DNA from: Microdochium bolleyi
Taxonomy: Eukaryota; Ascomycota; Sordariomycetes; Xylariales; Microdochiaceae
DNA length: 64,000 nt
NCBI GenBank assembly: GCA_001566295.1
Contig: KQ964261.1
Span: 248,001 to 312,000, forward strand
Direction: 5' to 3'
The first letter of the stretch is position 1. Each line of letters opens with the position of its first letter. A program made the position numbers and the translations under genes. This document shows, piece after piece, positions 46,495 to 57,611 of the stretch. Below the pieces are notes generated by a model. It searched no databases and had not been told where the DNA came from. It worked only from the letters and a program-made list of their open reading frames with translations.

Positions 46495-46987
46495 AACTGG
46501 TCATCACCGCAGGTGTTTTGGGGTTTGAACAGCGTTTGGAAACCAACAAGAATTAATGTTCGAAGGCATTCGCAAAGTTACAATATGCGACTGTGGACGT
46601 GAGGTTGCTGGGAAGAAGGACGGGGGTTTCTTTGTGATCAAATACTCGCCTCGGAGCCTGGCCACTCATTTCCATAGGCAGGGCCCAACATCAACAACCA
46701 GCTTGCTGCGGGCGGGCCAACCACTGACCCCTGTATATAAGTTGCATGTTGGTCGTGCCTTGCATTGGGGGCTGAGAGATTATGAGCTTATATCATTGCA
46801 ACGAGGCTGTTTTTACACATCAGAGACGAAAGTTCAGGTGGACATTTGCCAAAGCCAAAGTTGTTGAATTCTTGCATGCTGTTGTTCATAATTACAATAC
46901 ACATCCACACTGTACATGATCCCACTGACATGAGACACGCCCCTACGTCTTTGCTATTTAAATACCTAAGTTCCAGCCTACCGCTCA
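46495..46987. other. spacer between HET-family paralogues
   Basis: This 493-bp spacer is comparatively AT-rich and contains no HET-domain motif in any frame I examined. A TATATAAG near 46735 lies about 240 bp before the HET-less gene's ATG on the opposite strand. A TATTTAAATACC stretch near 46960 lies just after the HET gene's stop. Confidence 0.5.
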
Positions 46988-48994
46988 TCAGCACAACACA
47001 ATGGACGTCAACTTGTGTTGATGCTGCGCGATAGCACGTTCCTGTATCCTCTGGTCATACTTGCCGCTCCATCTCGGATCATACAGCCGGTACGACTTAA
47101 CCTCGCCGATGTACCAAAACTGAGGGCACGACGAAGAAGACGCCATTGAAGCCGAGCCCCTTGGTCGCAGAATGCACGACGCCTGACCCAGGTGCTCGTA
47201 GTAGCTGTAAGACTGCGCCCCCGGGTCGTTCGGGATGCACTGGACCTCAACCTTTGACGGGGCGCAGAGCACGTCATTGGTTTGAGTATCCGAAGGTCCA
47301 ATCGCAATGACGGGCCAGGACGAAGAAGGTACTGATGCTGGGTCCTTTCGCTGCGGGGCGCTTGGTCGCTGCTGCTTTCCGGAGAGCAGCGACGATATTT
47401 TCGAGGTAGCATTTGAAACCGCGCGTTGTCTTGGGTCTGGGCTCATGACTGCTGCAAGGAGGAGGCGGCGGCCAGTCATGACTCTGCGGATGTCCCTAAA
47501 CAGGTCCGGGCTTGTTGGAGGCACGTACACACCCCTCTGGTCGCCGAGGACCATACGTCGGAACTCGGCACTGTTGCGGAAGGCGTCCAGCCAGACTCCG
47601 TTCTTGAGTTGGATCCAGGGAGACCTGGGGTCTTCGGTGACAAGTCTCTCAAATTGTGTCAGAAGCGAAGTCGACTCGAAGTCGCTCAGTGTCGGCATGC
47701 CGAGCGCTACACATCTCGACTTCTTGAGATGGTCCCACATCTTGCGTGTCCAGGCTGCTATACCGCCGTCAGAGGCGTTGGGCGGGAAGGTATCAAGAGT
47801 TTCCATGACGGATGAGTACTTGATGTAGCCTTCAAATCCGTACTGCGGACTGCCACCTTGGGTGAAATCGATCCGAAGCTGGCCGGTTGTCTGGTCGACT
47901 TTTGCGTTCCGCCGCGTCAGGACGATGCCTCCCGTCAGCTCATGCCGGACGGGTGGGAGCCGCCAGTCTGGAACCCATGAACACTGCCCACGGAGATGTG
48001 TCCCGTTCGATCGTTGGGCTGTGATCTGCAGTATATGCTCGAAGCCAGCAAGCGCCTTGAGACGACTTGCTGCAAAGTCGATGTAGACGTGTTCCACGCT
48101 CTTGCTGTACTCTACAGGTATAACAGTATCCGATACCTGATTGCGCTGCTGTTGACTGGCCGCACCTACAGCAACATCCGCCGATACCCCGGCGAGAGCA
48201 TAGATGCGATCATGGTCGACAGCGCAACCCAAGGACGAGAAGGATCTGAGAATCTCCAAGATGCCCCTGCGAGGAGTAGAAACTCCACGCCGTCTGTCCC
48301 GGCGTTCTTCAGCCAGAAGAGCCATCATATATATACACCCAAGACCCTCCCATGAAGGCTTCGTCTTACAGATGTGCAGCACAACCCCGACTAGCCTTGT
48401 CCAGTCCATGGAAGCAGTTGACCCACAGAAGACATGGACCTCGTCGTTCAAGACAACCTCTTGAACGATCCACCGACGTGAGAACCAAGGGAGCTTCACG
48501 ACATCTCGGACAGCAGGGTAGACGGAACTCTCAATGCCGGGTATATCGAGCCGCCGTGAGGCTGAATTGATGGCTTCCAATTGTTGGGCGGCCTGCGGAT
48601 AGTTGCCGAGCCAAACCCAGACGGCACGGGCAACGCTGTAGATCTGGTCCATGATCGGGATCTGTCTCGCCTTCTCCTGGTTGTCCTCTTGATTGATGCA
48701 AAGAGCATCGATCCAGATTTTGACAACCCGGTGGCGATCCCGGAAGCGTACCAGCGCATCGTACAGATTTGGCTTGATCTTGAGGCAGGAGCCATCCTGG
48801 CCCAGAACGATCCTTTGTGCGAACGGCTCGTTGCCCCAGGTATACGACAACGCCTGGTAGTCGAAGTTTTGATAGATGTCGATATCTTTGAGGGAGCCCC
48901 GGAGCTCGTCCCGCGGGTTCGGGGAAGGGAGGAGTTCTAGGACTCGTGTGTGGCAGCCTGGGGAAAGGGGCTTATATGTGTAGAGGCGTGTCAT
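46988..48994 (-). CDS. heterokaryon-incompatibility (HET) domain protein
   Basis: HET-domain proteins mediate non-self recognition and cell death when unlike hyphae fuse, and some act in other NLR-like responses. The 668-aa product starts at ATG 48994; the open frame extends 49 codons further up but the HET family pattern begins MTRLYTYKPL. The HET domain spans about residues 40-190. It includes YQALSYTWG (46-54), IWIDALCINQEDNQEKARQI (93-112), MDQIYSVARAVWVWLG and PWFSRRWIVQEVVL (169-182). All main signature blocks are intact. The C-terminal 370 residues have no known domain but share many blocks with the adjacent paralogue, ending in a PQFWYIGEVKSYRLYD segment. No NACHT, WD40 or ankyrin repeats are present. 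The specific incompatibility role is unknown. Confidence 0.92.
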   Translation of the reverse strand: MTRLYTYKPLSPGCHTRVLELLPSPNPRDELRGSLKDIDIYQNFDYQALSYTWGNEPFAQRIVLGQDGSCLKIKPNLYDALVRFRDRHRVVKIWIDALCINQEDNQEKARQIPIMDQIYSVARAVWVWLGNYPQAAQQLEAINSASRRLDIPGIESSVYPAVRDVVKLPWFSRRWIVQEVVLNDEVHVFCGSTASMDWTRLVGVVLHICKTKPSWEGLGCIYMMALLAEERRDRRRGVSTPRRGILEILRSFSSLGCAVDHDRIYALAGVSADVAVGAASQQQRNQVSDTVIPVEYSKSVEHVYIDFAASRLKALAGFEHILQITAQRSNGTHLRGQCSWVPDWRLPPVRHELTGGIVLTRRNAKVDQTTGQLRIDFTQGGSPQYGFEGYIKYSSVMETLDTFPPNASDGGIAAWTRKMWDHLKKSRCVALGMPTLSDFESTSLLTQFERLVTEDPRSPWIQLKNGVWLDAFRNSAEFRRMVLGDQRGVYVPPTSPDLFRDIRRVMTGRRLLLAAVMSPDPRQRAVSNATSKISSLLSGKQQRPSAPQRKDPASVPSSSWPVIAIGPSDTQTNDVLCAPSKVEVQCIPNDPGAQSYSYYEHLGQASCILRPRGSASMASSSSCPQFWYIGEVKSYRLYDPRWSGKYDQRIQERAIAQHQHKLTSIVLC

Positions 48995-51979
48995 GATGCT
49001 GGTGACGGAAAGAGAATAGCAATGAGTGGAAGGAGATAATGATACAACTGTACAATAAGAATCGTGCAAAGAGGATGATAATGATGGACTTGCCACACAT
49101 CCAGCGAAGTGAGGACACTTGCCTTCCCTTTTGACTGCCACGACAAGTTCAACATTGTCAGTGACAATGGTCGGATCCGTCGCATCGAGGTCCCCCTGAG
49201 GACGACCGAGTCACATAATTGGGGTCGTTTCTTCACCAGTGGACGGCTGTAGCCGCGCGGGATTATGCAGGCCCAAGGTTTCTGTTTTGAAACTCGAGCG
49301 ACCAACATCACAATGCTCCCTAGCCGCGCAGTGCCAGCCGGGATCTGCAAAGGTCCATCTCAGAATAGACGAAGTGCTGAGGGGTTCCAAAAGCGCGTTG
49401 TCAAGATGCATTTATTTTCCTTATGTTTAACATTGACATGGAAGCAAGCCGGGTTGAAGGTACTCGACTGCCTGAACAGATAAAGGAAGCCCATTAAGAA
49501 TAAATTGTGGATGGTTCAAGGACGCTCGATCCTTTCGCTCGCTCTCTGAGCTGGCGAACGTGATACAAGACTTCACGGCATCTCACAGGTACATTTGGTT
49601 GGAATCGGGACATCCTGAAGCTTAAATAAACCTTCACCTGGTTAACAGAAGCGTAACGCGGCTCTTTTTGCATCACGGACAGCCATTGGGCGCAATGACA
49701 TATAAGAACGAACGTCGCGCGCTTAAGACGATGCATACAGCAATAAGTGGTCAGCAGGCGCCGCTTCGTTTTGCGGGCGCTTAAAATGCGGGCACCAAGT
49801 ACAACCATGCGCACAGATCTAGAGTTCCCCATCTCAGAATACGCTCACCGTCTTCAGCTTAGTGCTGCTTGCTAGGCATTGTTCGGACATCGTCCCCCGC
49901 AATGGCATCAGCTTCTATCACGACAGGCACGGGACTTGAGGATCGTCCCTGCCGAGCCTGCCGTGCAAAAGTGTGCTGCCTGCTCTGGCGTTGGCGCAGG
50001 AACTCGTACTACGCCGTGGCGGAGCGGCTCGGGCGGGGTCGCAACCCAGAATCTTTATTTGGAACCGTGGCAGCCGCCACCAAATCCGCCTTGCAGCACA
50101 AGTTCTGATCGCCACTTTCACGTCCAAGGTGCCCGGGATGCCCCTACCTGAGCCTCTTAAAGCCCCAACGCGCGTCGGACTCGCCGCTTTCCCGTCGCAT
50201 TGCCACGACCATGCCGAGAGACAGTCGCACACTTCAAGCTGCGACTGGAGATGCGTCCAAAGGGGGCCGTGCTCGTTGCTTGGTGTATTCTCTGGTGCCT
50301 GGCTCGGCGATCAGCCGCAGTTACTGTACAGTAATAGTAGCACGACGCTTGAAGACGAGCCTGTCGACAGTGTTCCGAAAGCCCACGAAGAACACACAGA
50401 GCTGCCTTGATAGCTGGGTATGGCTCCAGAAGCGTACAAGTGGGACTGCGGCTGGTTCGGGATAACTCCAGAACTGGCTTGCGCGTCGACGGGCAGCGCT
50501 GTTCACAGTTCTGCCGGCGCACTTGGCGAGACCTGTAGGCGTCGAAGCTGAAGAGACTGGGTTCGCCAAGCAATGTCAAGTGACATGACGCATATGGCAG
50601 CCCGCGGCCATGGCGAACTGACACGCTGGAACAGGATTATCGGGCAGTGGCAAGCAACGATGGAGATGGGGGAGAGTACCGAGAGAGCAGGGGTAGCGAA
50701 GGGTGTTCACGTCATCCCTGGATCGCCTGCGAAAGGGACAGGCGAATGGGAAGAGGCAGGCGGGCAGAGGCAGGTGACCCCCTGTAGATCGTGTGTAGAT
50801 CTTGCGAGGCCTCGCAGGCGGGAGGACGGCAATGGCGAGCGAGTGATGGGTGTGTGTCGAATGCGACTCGTGGAGACGGGGCTAGCCAGGGCAGCGGCGT
50901 CGATACACAGCCTCCAACTTGCTCGGTAGTAGCTCGCAGTTGACGGGCTTGCGAGTGAGTTTGTGGGAGCTGGGCGCAGCCGCCCTGCTTGTCCATGGTT
51001 GCTCGGAGGATGGGCAGTGGGGGACTCTGGACTTTGGGGACTTGCTGGGTGGGCCGCGAGTCTGCGCCAAGCTAACGGTTGTCCAGCGCCTGCCCTCCAG
51101 GGCTGCCCGCCCTTGTTGACTTTCCGATGTCCTGGACTCGTCGCCAGGCATGCTCAATATGAAACGCGTCTGCCCGCTGTGCCTCTCCCGCCTGCACTCC
51201 CGGCTCATCACCAGTCCCTGTCGGATTCTTTTCTCAAACACTGCCCCTTTCTCATCAAAAGGCACTGCGACCCTGTCCTGCCCTCTCACAGGCTCTCGGC
51301 TCCCTGCGCATGACCCGGCCCGCTGCCTCTCTCGTCGCTGTCTCACCTGCCGGCCCCTCCAAGCCCTTGCGCTCGCCCTGTGGTTGGACGGCTTCCCCAG
51401 AGCTCTCCCTGCCGCCTCCGCTCCTGCCTCGTCCCAGCCAGCTCCCACCGAGAGACAGAAGACACGCCATATCGCGAGAAGGAACAGACGGCCAAACAAG
51501 CAGCAACTGCAACTCGTTTTGACGGCATCGCAGCTGCAGGCACGCATAGCACGACGGCTACCAGTCACCTGCCGTCCTCATCTCAGGCCACCCAGTAAAC
51601 AGTCTCTGGAGACGGTTGCTGGCGCAGCAGAACAGCCCTGACCTGACCCTTTTGGCACAGTCAGCCCCAGCCTGAGCTGTCGTCAACCTCATTCCCGGAC
51701 GCTGCCGCATTCCATTACGACGACTCCGGAAATTGGCAGCGAAGTTGGTCTGACTTTTTGCCAAGTAACGACTCCGGCCATCTCTATCCATCAACCACTA
51801 GACTGCTCCTCCGCCCATCATAATAACTCGCCAAAGTCTTTTGCACGGCCCGCGCGCTCCACCTCCGCCAGCGACGATTGTTTCGTCCATCCACACCCCC
51901 CGATCCAAAACACCAGGCCGCCACTCCTGCCTCTCTCCCAGCTTGGACCTCTCCATCCGAGGGGACGCAGCCGCCCGTC
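48995..51979. other. 3-kb divergent intergenic region HET gene/chitin synthase
   Basis: No frame in this stretch has coding character or a recognisable product. The right 900 bp (51.1-51.98 kb) are C/T-rich and stop-poor, typical of a long fungal promoter and leader for the chitin synthase gene. Confidence 0.5.
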
Positions 51980-54900
51980 ATGTCGTATAACCGGTTAGGT
52001 ATGTCATGCGCATCACCTCCCTCCCCTCCCGAACATTCCCAGCCATCACCTGGCATCTGTGCCTCCTCTGCCTCTCGCCCTTTCCCTTCCCTACCATAGA
52101 GACACGTTGATCGTGGTCGACGTCGTTTCCACAGCAGGGCTGCCTGTCTTGACTTCTCTTTCGTCACTAGAGATCCCCATTTCTGGACAATTGGTCCTGG
52201 TGATACTCAAGGACGGCGAGGCTTTCTCGTCACAAACCAAAAGGCTCTCGTCCTTGCATACTTTCCCTGACATCTCCCACACATAGACGATAACTACTAC
52301 GATCCCACAATGGACAACAGACGACCACCAGCCCATCGCCCGTCGCCGTCGCCCGGCCCGAGCTACCATGGTCAGCCGCCGCAGCAACAGCATGGCTACC
52401 AGTTGGACGAGATGCCGTATGGCAACAACTACCCCCCGGGTGCATCGCACACAAATCTCGACCTTCCCGGCGGCCCTCAGCATTACAATTCATCGAGCGA
52501 TATGCTGTCTATGCACCCGGCCCAGTCGATGACGGACGTGTCGCAAAGCCCCTATGGCGGTCACCCTCAGGGACACCCATCCGAGTACTCTGTCAACCCT
52601 GAGCAACACCACGACGGATACTACAACCAGCCTTACACCCCAAACAATGAGACACCGTTTGGCGACCAGCATGCATACGACTACGAGGATCCGTCCCGGC
52701 CAATGTTGGAGACCAACGACTCGCATGCTCAGGGCGGAGAGCCCTACAGAGACGTGCCCCGTCCCGCCGGCCAGGGCCTCAAGAGATGGAAGACGGTTAA
52801 GCAAGTCTTGCTATACAGAGGCAATCTCGTCCTCGATTGCCCCATCCCACCCCGGTTGCTGACCCAACTCCCTCACGGCGAGCGCGACGAGTTCACGCAC
52901 ATGCGCTACACCGCAGCGACTTGTGATCCCAACGACTTCTTCGAGGAGAACTTCACGCTGCGCCAGAAGCTCTTCAGCAAGCCCCGCCACACCGAGCTGT
53001 TCATTGTGGTTACAATGTACAACGAGGATGACATTCTCTTTGCACGAACCATGATCGGTGTGTTCAAGAACATCGAGTACATGTGCAACCGCAAAGAGAG
53101 CAAGTCTTGGGGCCCCGACGCATGGAAGAAGATTGTTGTTTGCGTAGTCAGCGACGGACGTGCCAAGATCAACAAGCGGACTCAGGCCTTGCTCGCTGGT
53201 ATGGGTGTCTACCAAGAGGGTATCGCCAAACAGCAGGTCAACGACAAGCCTGTCACGGCCCACATCTACGAATATACGACGCAGGTCGGCATGCAGATCA
53301 AGAACGACGTTGTGCAGCTCATTCCGAAGAAGCAGCCCGTGCAGATGCTTTTCTGCCTGAAAGAGAAGAACCAAAAGAAGATCAACTCTCACAGATGGTT
53401 CTTCCAAGCTTTCGGCCGTGTACTGAATCCCAATATTTGTGTACTTCTCGATGCTGGTACCAGACCTGGTGGCAACTCGATATACCAGCTGTGGAAGGCG
53501 TTCGACCTCGAGCCAATGTGCGCAGGTGCCTGCGGCGAGATCAAAGCTATGCTGGGTACCGGGGGGAAATATCTGCTCAACCCCTTGGTTGCGACGCAAA
53601 ATTTCGAGTACAAGATGAGTAATATCTTGGACAAGCCACTGGAGTCGGCCTTCGGCTTCATTTCCGTCTTGCCCGGTGCCTTCTCAGCGTACAGATACGT
53701 CGCTCTGCAGAACGATAAGAACGGCCAAGGACCGCTCGAGAAGTACTTCAAGGGTGAGACATTGCACGGCGCCGGTGCCGGTCTCTTTACATCCAACATG
53801 TACCTCGCCGAGGATCGAATCCTCTGCTTCGAACTAGTCACGAAGCGCAACTGCCATTGGATTTTGCAGTACGTCAAGTCAGCCACGGGAGAGACCGACG
53901 TGCCCGACACCATCACGGAACTGGTTCTGCAGCGACGTCGTTGGCTGAACGGCTCGTTCTTCGCCGCCGTCTATGCCATCGCCCACTTCTACGAGTTCTT
54001 TAGATCGGATCACTCTTTCTTGAGAAAGTTCATGCTTTTCATCGAGTTCGTGTACTCCACCATCAACATGATCTTTGCGTGGTTCGGTATAGGAAACTTT
54101 TTCCTCGTCTTCAAGATCTTGACGACAAGTCTCAGTGGCCCGGAACTCCTCGGAGAGGCTGGTGCTATTCTATCCGTTGTGTTCGAGTGGTTCTACGCCA
54201 TCTCCCTCCTGTCTTGCTTCGTCTTGTCCATGGGCAATCGTCCTGCCGGCTCGGGAAAGCTCTACACGGCCATGGTGATCTTCTGGGCTATCATTATGAT
54301 GTAAGTGTCCTCTAATAATACTGTGACGAAATGTATGGCTAATTGAGACCTAGATATCTTACCTTCGCTGCGGTTTTCATCTCTGTCAGGGCTGTACAAG
54401 GGCAGCTGGAACTTATCAAAAAGGCCGGCGGGACCTTCAACATCAGCAACGTCTTCAACGACCCGGTGTTCTTCTCGCTCGTCGTATCGATGCTGTCGAC
54501 GTATGGCATCTGGCTCATTGCCTCGCTGATGTTCTTCGATCCGTGGCACATGGTCACGTCTTTCATCCAGTACCTGCTCCTGACACCTTCGTTCATCAAC
54601 GTCCTCAACGTGTATGCTTTCTGCAACACTCACGACATCTCCTGGGGTACCAAGGGCGATGACAAACCCGAAGAGCTCCCCAGCGTTGACACCAAGGATG
54701 GCAAGGGCAAGACTGACTTGCCAGACGAGACTGACTTGGACAAGCAGTACGAGAAGGAGCTCAGGGAGTTTGCTACCAAGTTTGTCGCTGAGAAGAAGCC
54801 GCCGTCGGAATCCCAGAAGGCCGAGGCACAGATGGACTACTACCGCTGGATTCGATCCCTGGTTGTCCTGATCTGGATGATTACCAACTTTGGACTCTGC

Positions 54901-55080
54901 GCGGCCGTGCTGAGCACGGCTGGTCTGGAGAATCTGGCACCAGAGGCAACGCTGGAGGGCAAGAACCTCCGGGCGCAGCTCTACATGAAGATCGTCCTGT
55001 GGAGTGTCGCTGTCCTAAGTGCCTTCAAGTTCATTGGCGCGTGTTGGTTCCTTGTTGTCCGCATGTTTAGAGGCGTGTAG
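51980..55080 (+). CDS. chitin synthase, division 1 (class I-III type)
   Basis: This plasma-membrane glycosyltransferase makes chitin from UDP-GlcNAc. Three exons, 51980-51998, 52287-54300 and 54354-55080, join in frame to 919 aa. The tiny first exon gives MSYNRL plus one base; the second begins DDNYYDPT, restoring the usual N-terminus. Using ATG 52310 instead would drop 14 residues. Residues 1-150 are Gln/Pro/His-rich. The CHS_1N/CHS_1 catalytic domain includes VVTMYNEDDILFARTM, DAGTRPGG, the AEDR motif (EDR 515-517) and QRRRW (555-559) just before WLNGSFFAA. A set of membrane helices follows, beginning with the LFIEFVYSTINMIFAWFGIG segment and continuing into the last exon, which has two further hydrophobic helices near the C-terminus. 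No myosin motor or cytochrome b5-like domain is present, so it is not class V-VII. Confidence 0.95.
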
Positions 55081-56543
55081 ATGCGGGGTTCTATCCGACA
55101 ATGCGGCTTGAGTTTGGCGACACAGTTTCGTGTCCTTTGGAGATGGGGATGTGGGAGCTTGAGAGATACCCAGTTGTTTTGTACACTTTTGTTTATCCTT
55201 CTGGCTGCATACGCCGTACTTTTGGGCTTGTCCACGTGTCTCATGCGAGCTGGATCGCGGGACGACGCCGGACTGGCCCTGTTGTAGAAGAGAGACGTTG
55301 ACGACCATTTATGATCCGTTGAGGTTGTTCAGGCATACACTTTTCCGTCTGCATTGTTTCTTACACCGACTACTACGAAAGCAATAAAGAGAACTGTTAT
55401 TAGTTTCGCGTCGCACCAGAATCAGCCTGACTGTTGATCCTCTATAAACAACTTAGGTGAATCTACTCTCCATTAGTTGACTATTAAATTGCGTCACGTA
55501 GCAAAGGTCCACCCACCACGCGGCTACGGTGCCGTGCCCACGCGGAGTGTCAGGACAGGGGTCCTGCCAAAGGAGCTGTCGGAACTACGGCACTACGGCT
55601 GTGGGTAGGCTACGACTATGGATCATTGAAAACATGTCCCGTTGCTGAGACGAATGGGGACAGAGAACAAGGGAAGCTGAACCAGGGCTCGGCAGGCAAG
55701 GAGATCGATGGAGAGCGGGCCGAAATCTCCCAGGCTGGTTGTGCTTTTCTCGCTTTCTTGGGAAGAGGGAGATGTCGCGATTGTGGCTTGCCATTGTGTC
55801 ATTGCATTTTGCTACGGGGGCGACGATGATGGGAAGTGAGCATTAGCTTGTCACTCTTTCAACGACCGCAGAGCGTCGGCAGTTGGTCAGTAAGAACAAG
55901 ATGATTCGGAGTGTAGTTACAGTCTCTGGGCCCTTTCTTAGTTGCTTGGTTTCTGTTGTCACAAAAGCCTGATCTCCAACTCCTGAATAAGCCTGACGGT
56001 GGACGGCACGGGTTGTTAGTCAACGCCTACCGCCGAAAAGGGCATTTGATGAAGCCGTGGGGCCGGCGCCGGCTGCGCGGCATGGCGGCTGCCCAATGCT
56101 CGGTGGCGCGTCCGCATGGGGGTTCGGGCTGCCCGTCTCCTGTCTCGGGCTTATCTCAAATTCTTTTGTCGTCTGTTGTTCAGGCGGGCGCGGCGCGCCG
56201 ACCTCGGCCTGGGAGATGCCGGCGTCAATGTCTTGGCGGGACTTCTGCCGTGAAATAATAATTAGTTTGTGACTGTTCAATCTCCAATTACTATCGTCAC
56301 TGACGCCGTTGCGAGTTCTTCTTCCCTCTTCTCCCTCATTATTGTCGCATTCAGCATAACACCACGCGCACGCCACCAGCTCTCACGGCCGATCGCCCTG
56401 TACCTGACAGTGCATAGCTCGACCTGCACTGCAACTCTAGAAGCATCAAGGTTGTCTGCTTGTGTCCCGGGGGTGCGGACAGCCGCTTGATTGGACGAGC
56501 TGTTGGAGAAATCAGCAGCACCATCTCGCATTAAGCTCCAGCC
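55081..56543. other. intergenic region chitin synthase/DUF1275 gene
   Basis: The 1.46-kb stretch contains the chitin synthase 3' region and the DUF1275 promoter. I see no coding sequence. Confidence 0.5.
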
Positions 56544-57611
56544 ATGGCCGGTCAAGATCCCGTCCTGCCGCTTAGCACAGCTGGCGCGACGACAACCACC
56601 ACTCCTCCTCCTCCTCAGACCACAGCGGCAACGCTCGAGCCGCCGCACACGACGACGACCACGGCAAACGCTTCCCGCGCGACATCCATCTCGTCCCAGA
56701 CCGCAAAGCAAGCGCAGCAAGAGCAGCAGCAAGAGCAGCCCCCGTCCCCCACCGTCAACGACCACGATGTAGCAGCAGCCGCCCCTACAACCTCCCCGAG
56801 GGAATCCTTCCTCTCGACGCTCACCCACCCCGTCGACCGGGCCTACCACGCCGACATCCCCGTCTGCGTCTGCTCCTTCGTCTCGGGCCTGTGCGACAGC
56901 GTCGTCTTCTCGGCCTCGCAGGTCTTCGTCTCCATGCAGACCGGCAACACCGTCTTCCTCGCCCTCGGCACCGCCGCCCTGCCGAGCCACGTCCCGCTCA
57001 TGTGGCTGCGCGCGCTGACCTCGATCGGCGCATTCCTCGCCGGCGCCTTTGTCTTCGGCCAGCTGCGCCGCCTCGGCCCCACCACAAAGATCACCCTCTT
57101 TGCCAACTTCCTCACCCAGAGCCTCATGATCTGGACCGCCGCCGCGCTCGCCACCTCGGGCGCCGTCCCGGCCCTCGCGGACCTGCACTACGCCGAGCAG
57201 CTCGCGATCGACGGCAGGATCGACCTCGTCGTGCTCGCGCCCATCGTGCTCCTCGCGTTCCAGTTCGGCGGCCAGATCGTCAGCTCCCGCCAGCTCGGCT
57301 TCAACGAGGTGCCCACCAACGTCCTGACCAGCGTGTACTGCGACCTCATGAGCGACCCGATGCTCTTCTCGGGCCTGAGCGAGAACCCGAAGCGCAACAG
57401 GCGCGCCGCTGCCGTGGTGCTCATGTTCGTCGGCGGCGTGCTGGGCGGGTGGCTCGGCAAGGCGCACGAGGAGATGGGCATGGCGATCGCGCTGTGGATC
57501 GGCGGCGGCGTCAAGTTTGTCATCGCGGTCGGCTGGCTGTTCTGGAGGACCGTGCCGGTCGTCAAGAGGGACAGCGGCGATGGTGTTGTCGCTGTCGGGG
57601 AGAAGAAGTAG
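56544..57611 (+). CDS. DUF1275 (YoaK-like) multi-pass membrane protein
   Basis: The function of DUF1275 proteins is not established; they are small polytopic membrane proteins found in bacteria and fungi. The single-exon gene encodes 355 aa. Residues 1-95 are Thr/Pro/Gln/Ala-rich and presumably cytosolic and disordered. The DUF1275 domain follows, with CVCSFVSGLCDSVVFS, MQTGNTVFLALG (the family-typical QTGN) and about six hydrophobic helices. The NEVPTNVLTSVYCDL segment is also typical, as is the final helix with GVKFVIAVGWLFWR. The C-terminus is short and charged. An antisense open frame of 396 codons covers this gene but is only the mirror of GC-rich codons. The gene is convergent with the FHA protein gene. 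Confidence 0.92.
   Translation: MAGQDPVLPLSTAGATTTTTPPPPQTTAATLEPPHTTTTTANASRATSISSQTAKQAQQEQQQEQPPSPTVNDHDVAAAAPTTSPRESFLSTLTHPVDRAYHADIPVCVCSFVSGLCDSVVFSASQVFVSMQTGNTVFLALGTAALPSHVPLMWLRALTSIGAFLAGAFVFGQLRRLGPTTKITLFANFLTQSLMIWTAAALATSGAVPALADLHYAEQLAIDGRIDLVVLAPIVLLAFQFGGQIVSSRQLGFNEVPTNVLTSVYCDLMSDPMLFSGLSENPKRNRRAAAVVLMFVGGVLGGWLGKAHEEMGMAIALWIGGGVKFVIAVGWLFWRTVPVVKRDSGDGVVAVGEKK

Noticed and set aside
56277..57467. 396-codon open frame antisense to the DUF1275 gene
   Set aside because: It mirrors the GC-rich third positions of the DUF1275 codons; its product is low-complexity and matches no family.
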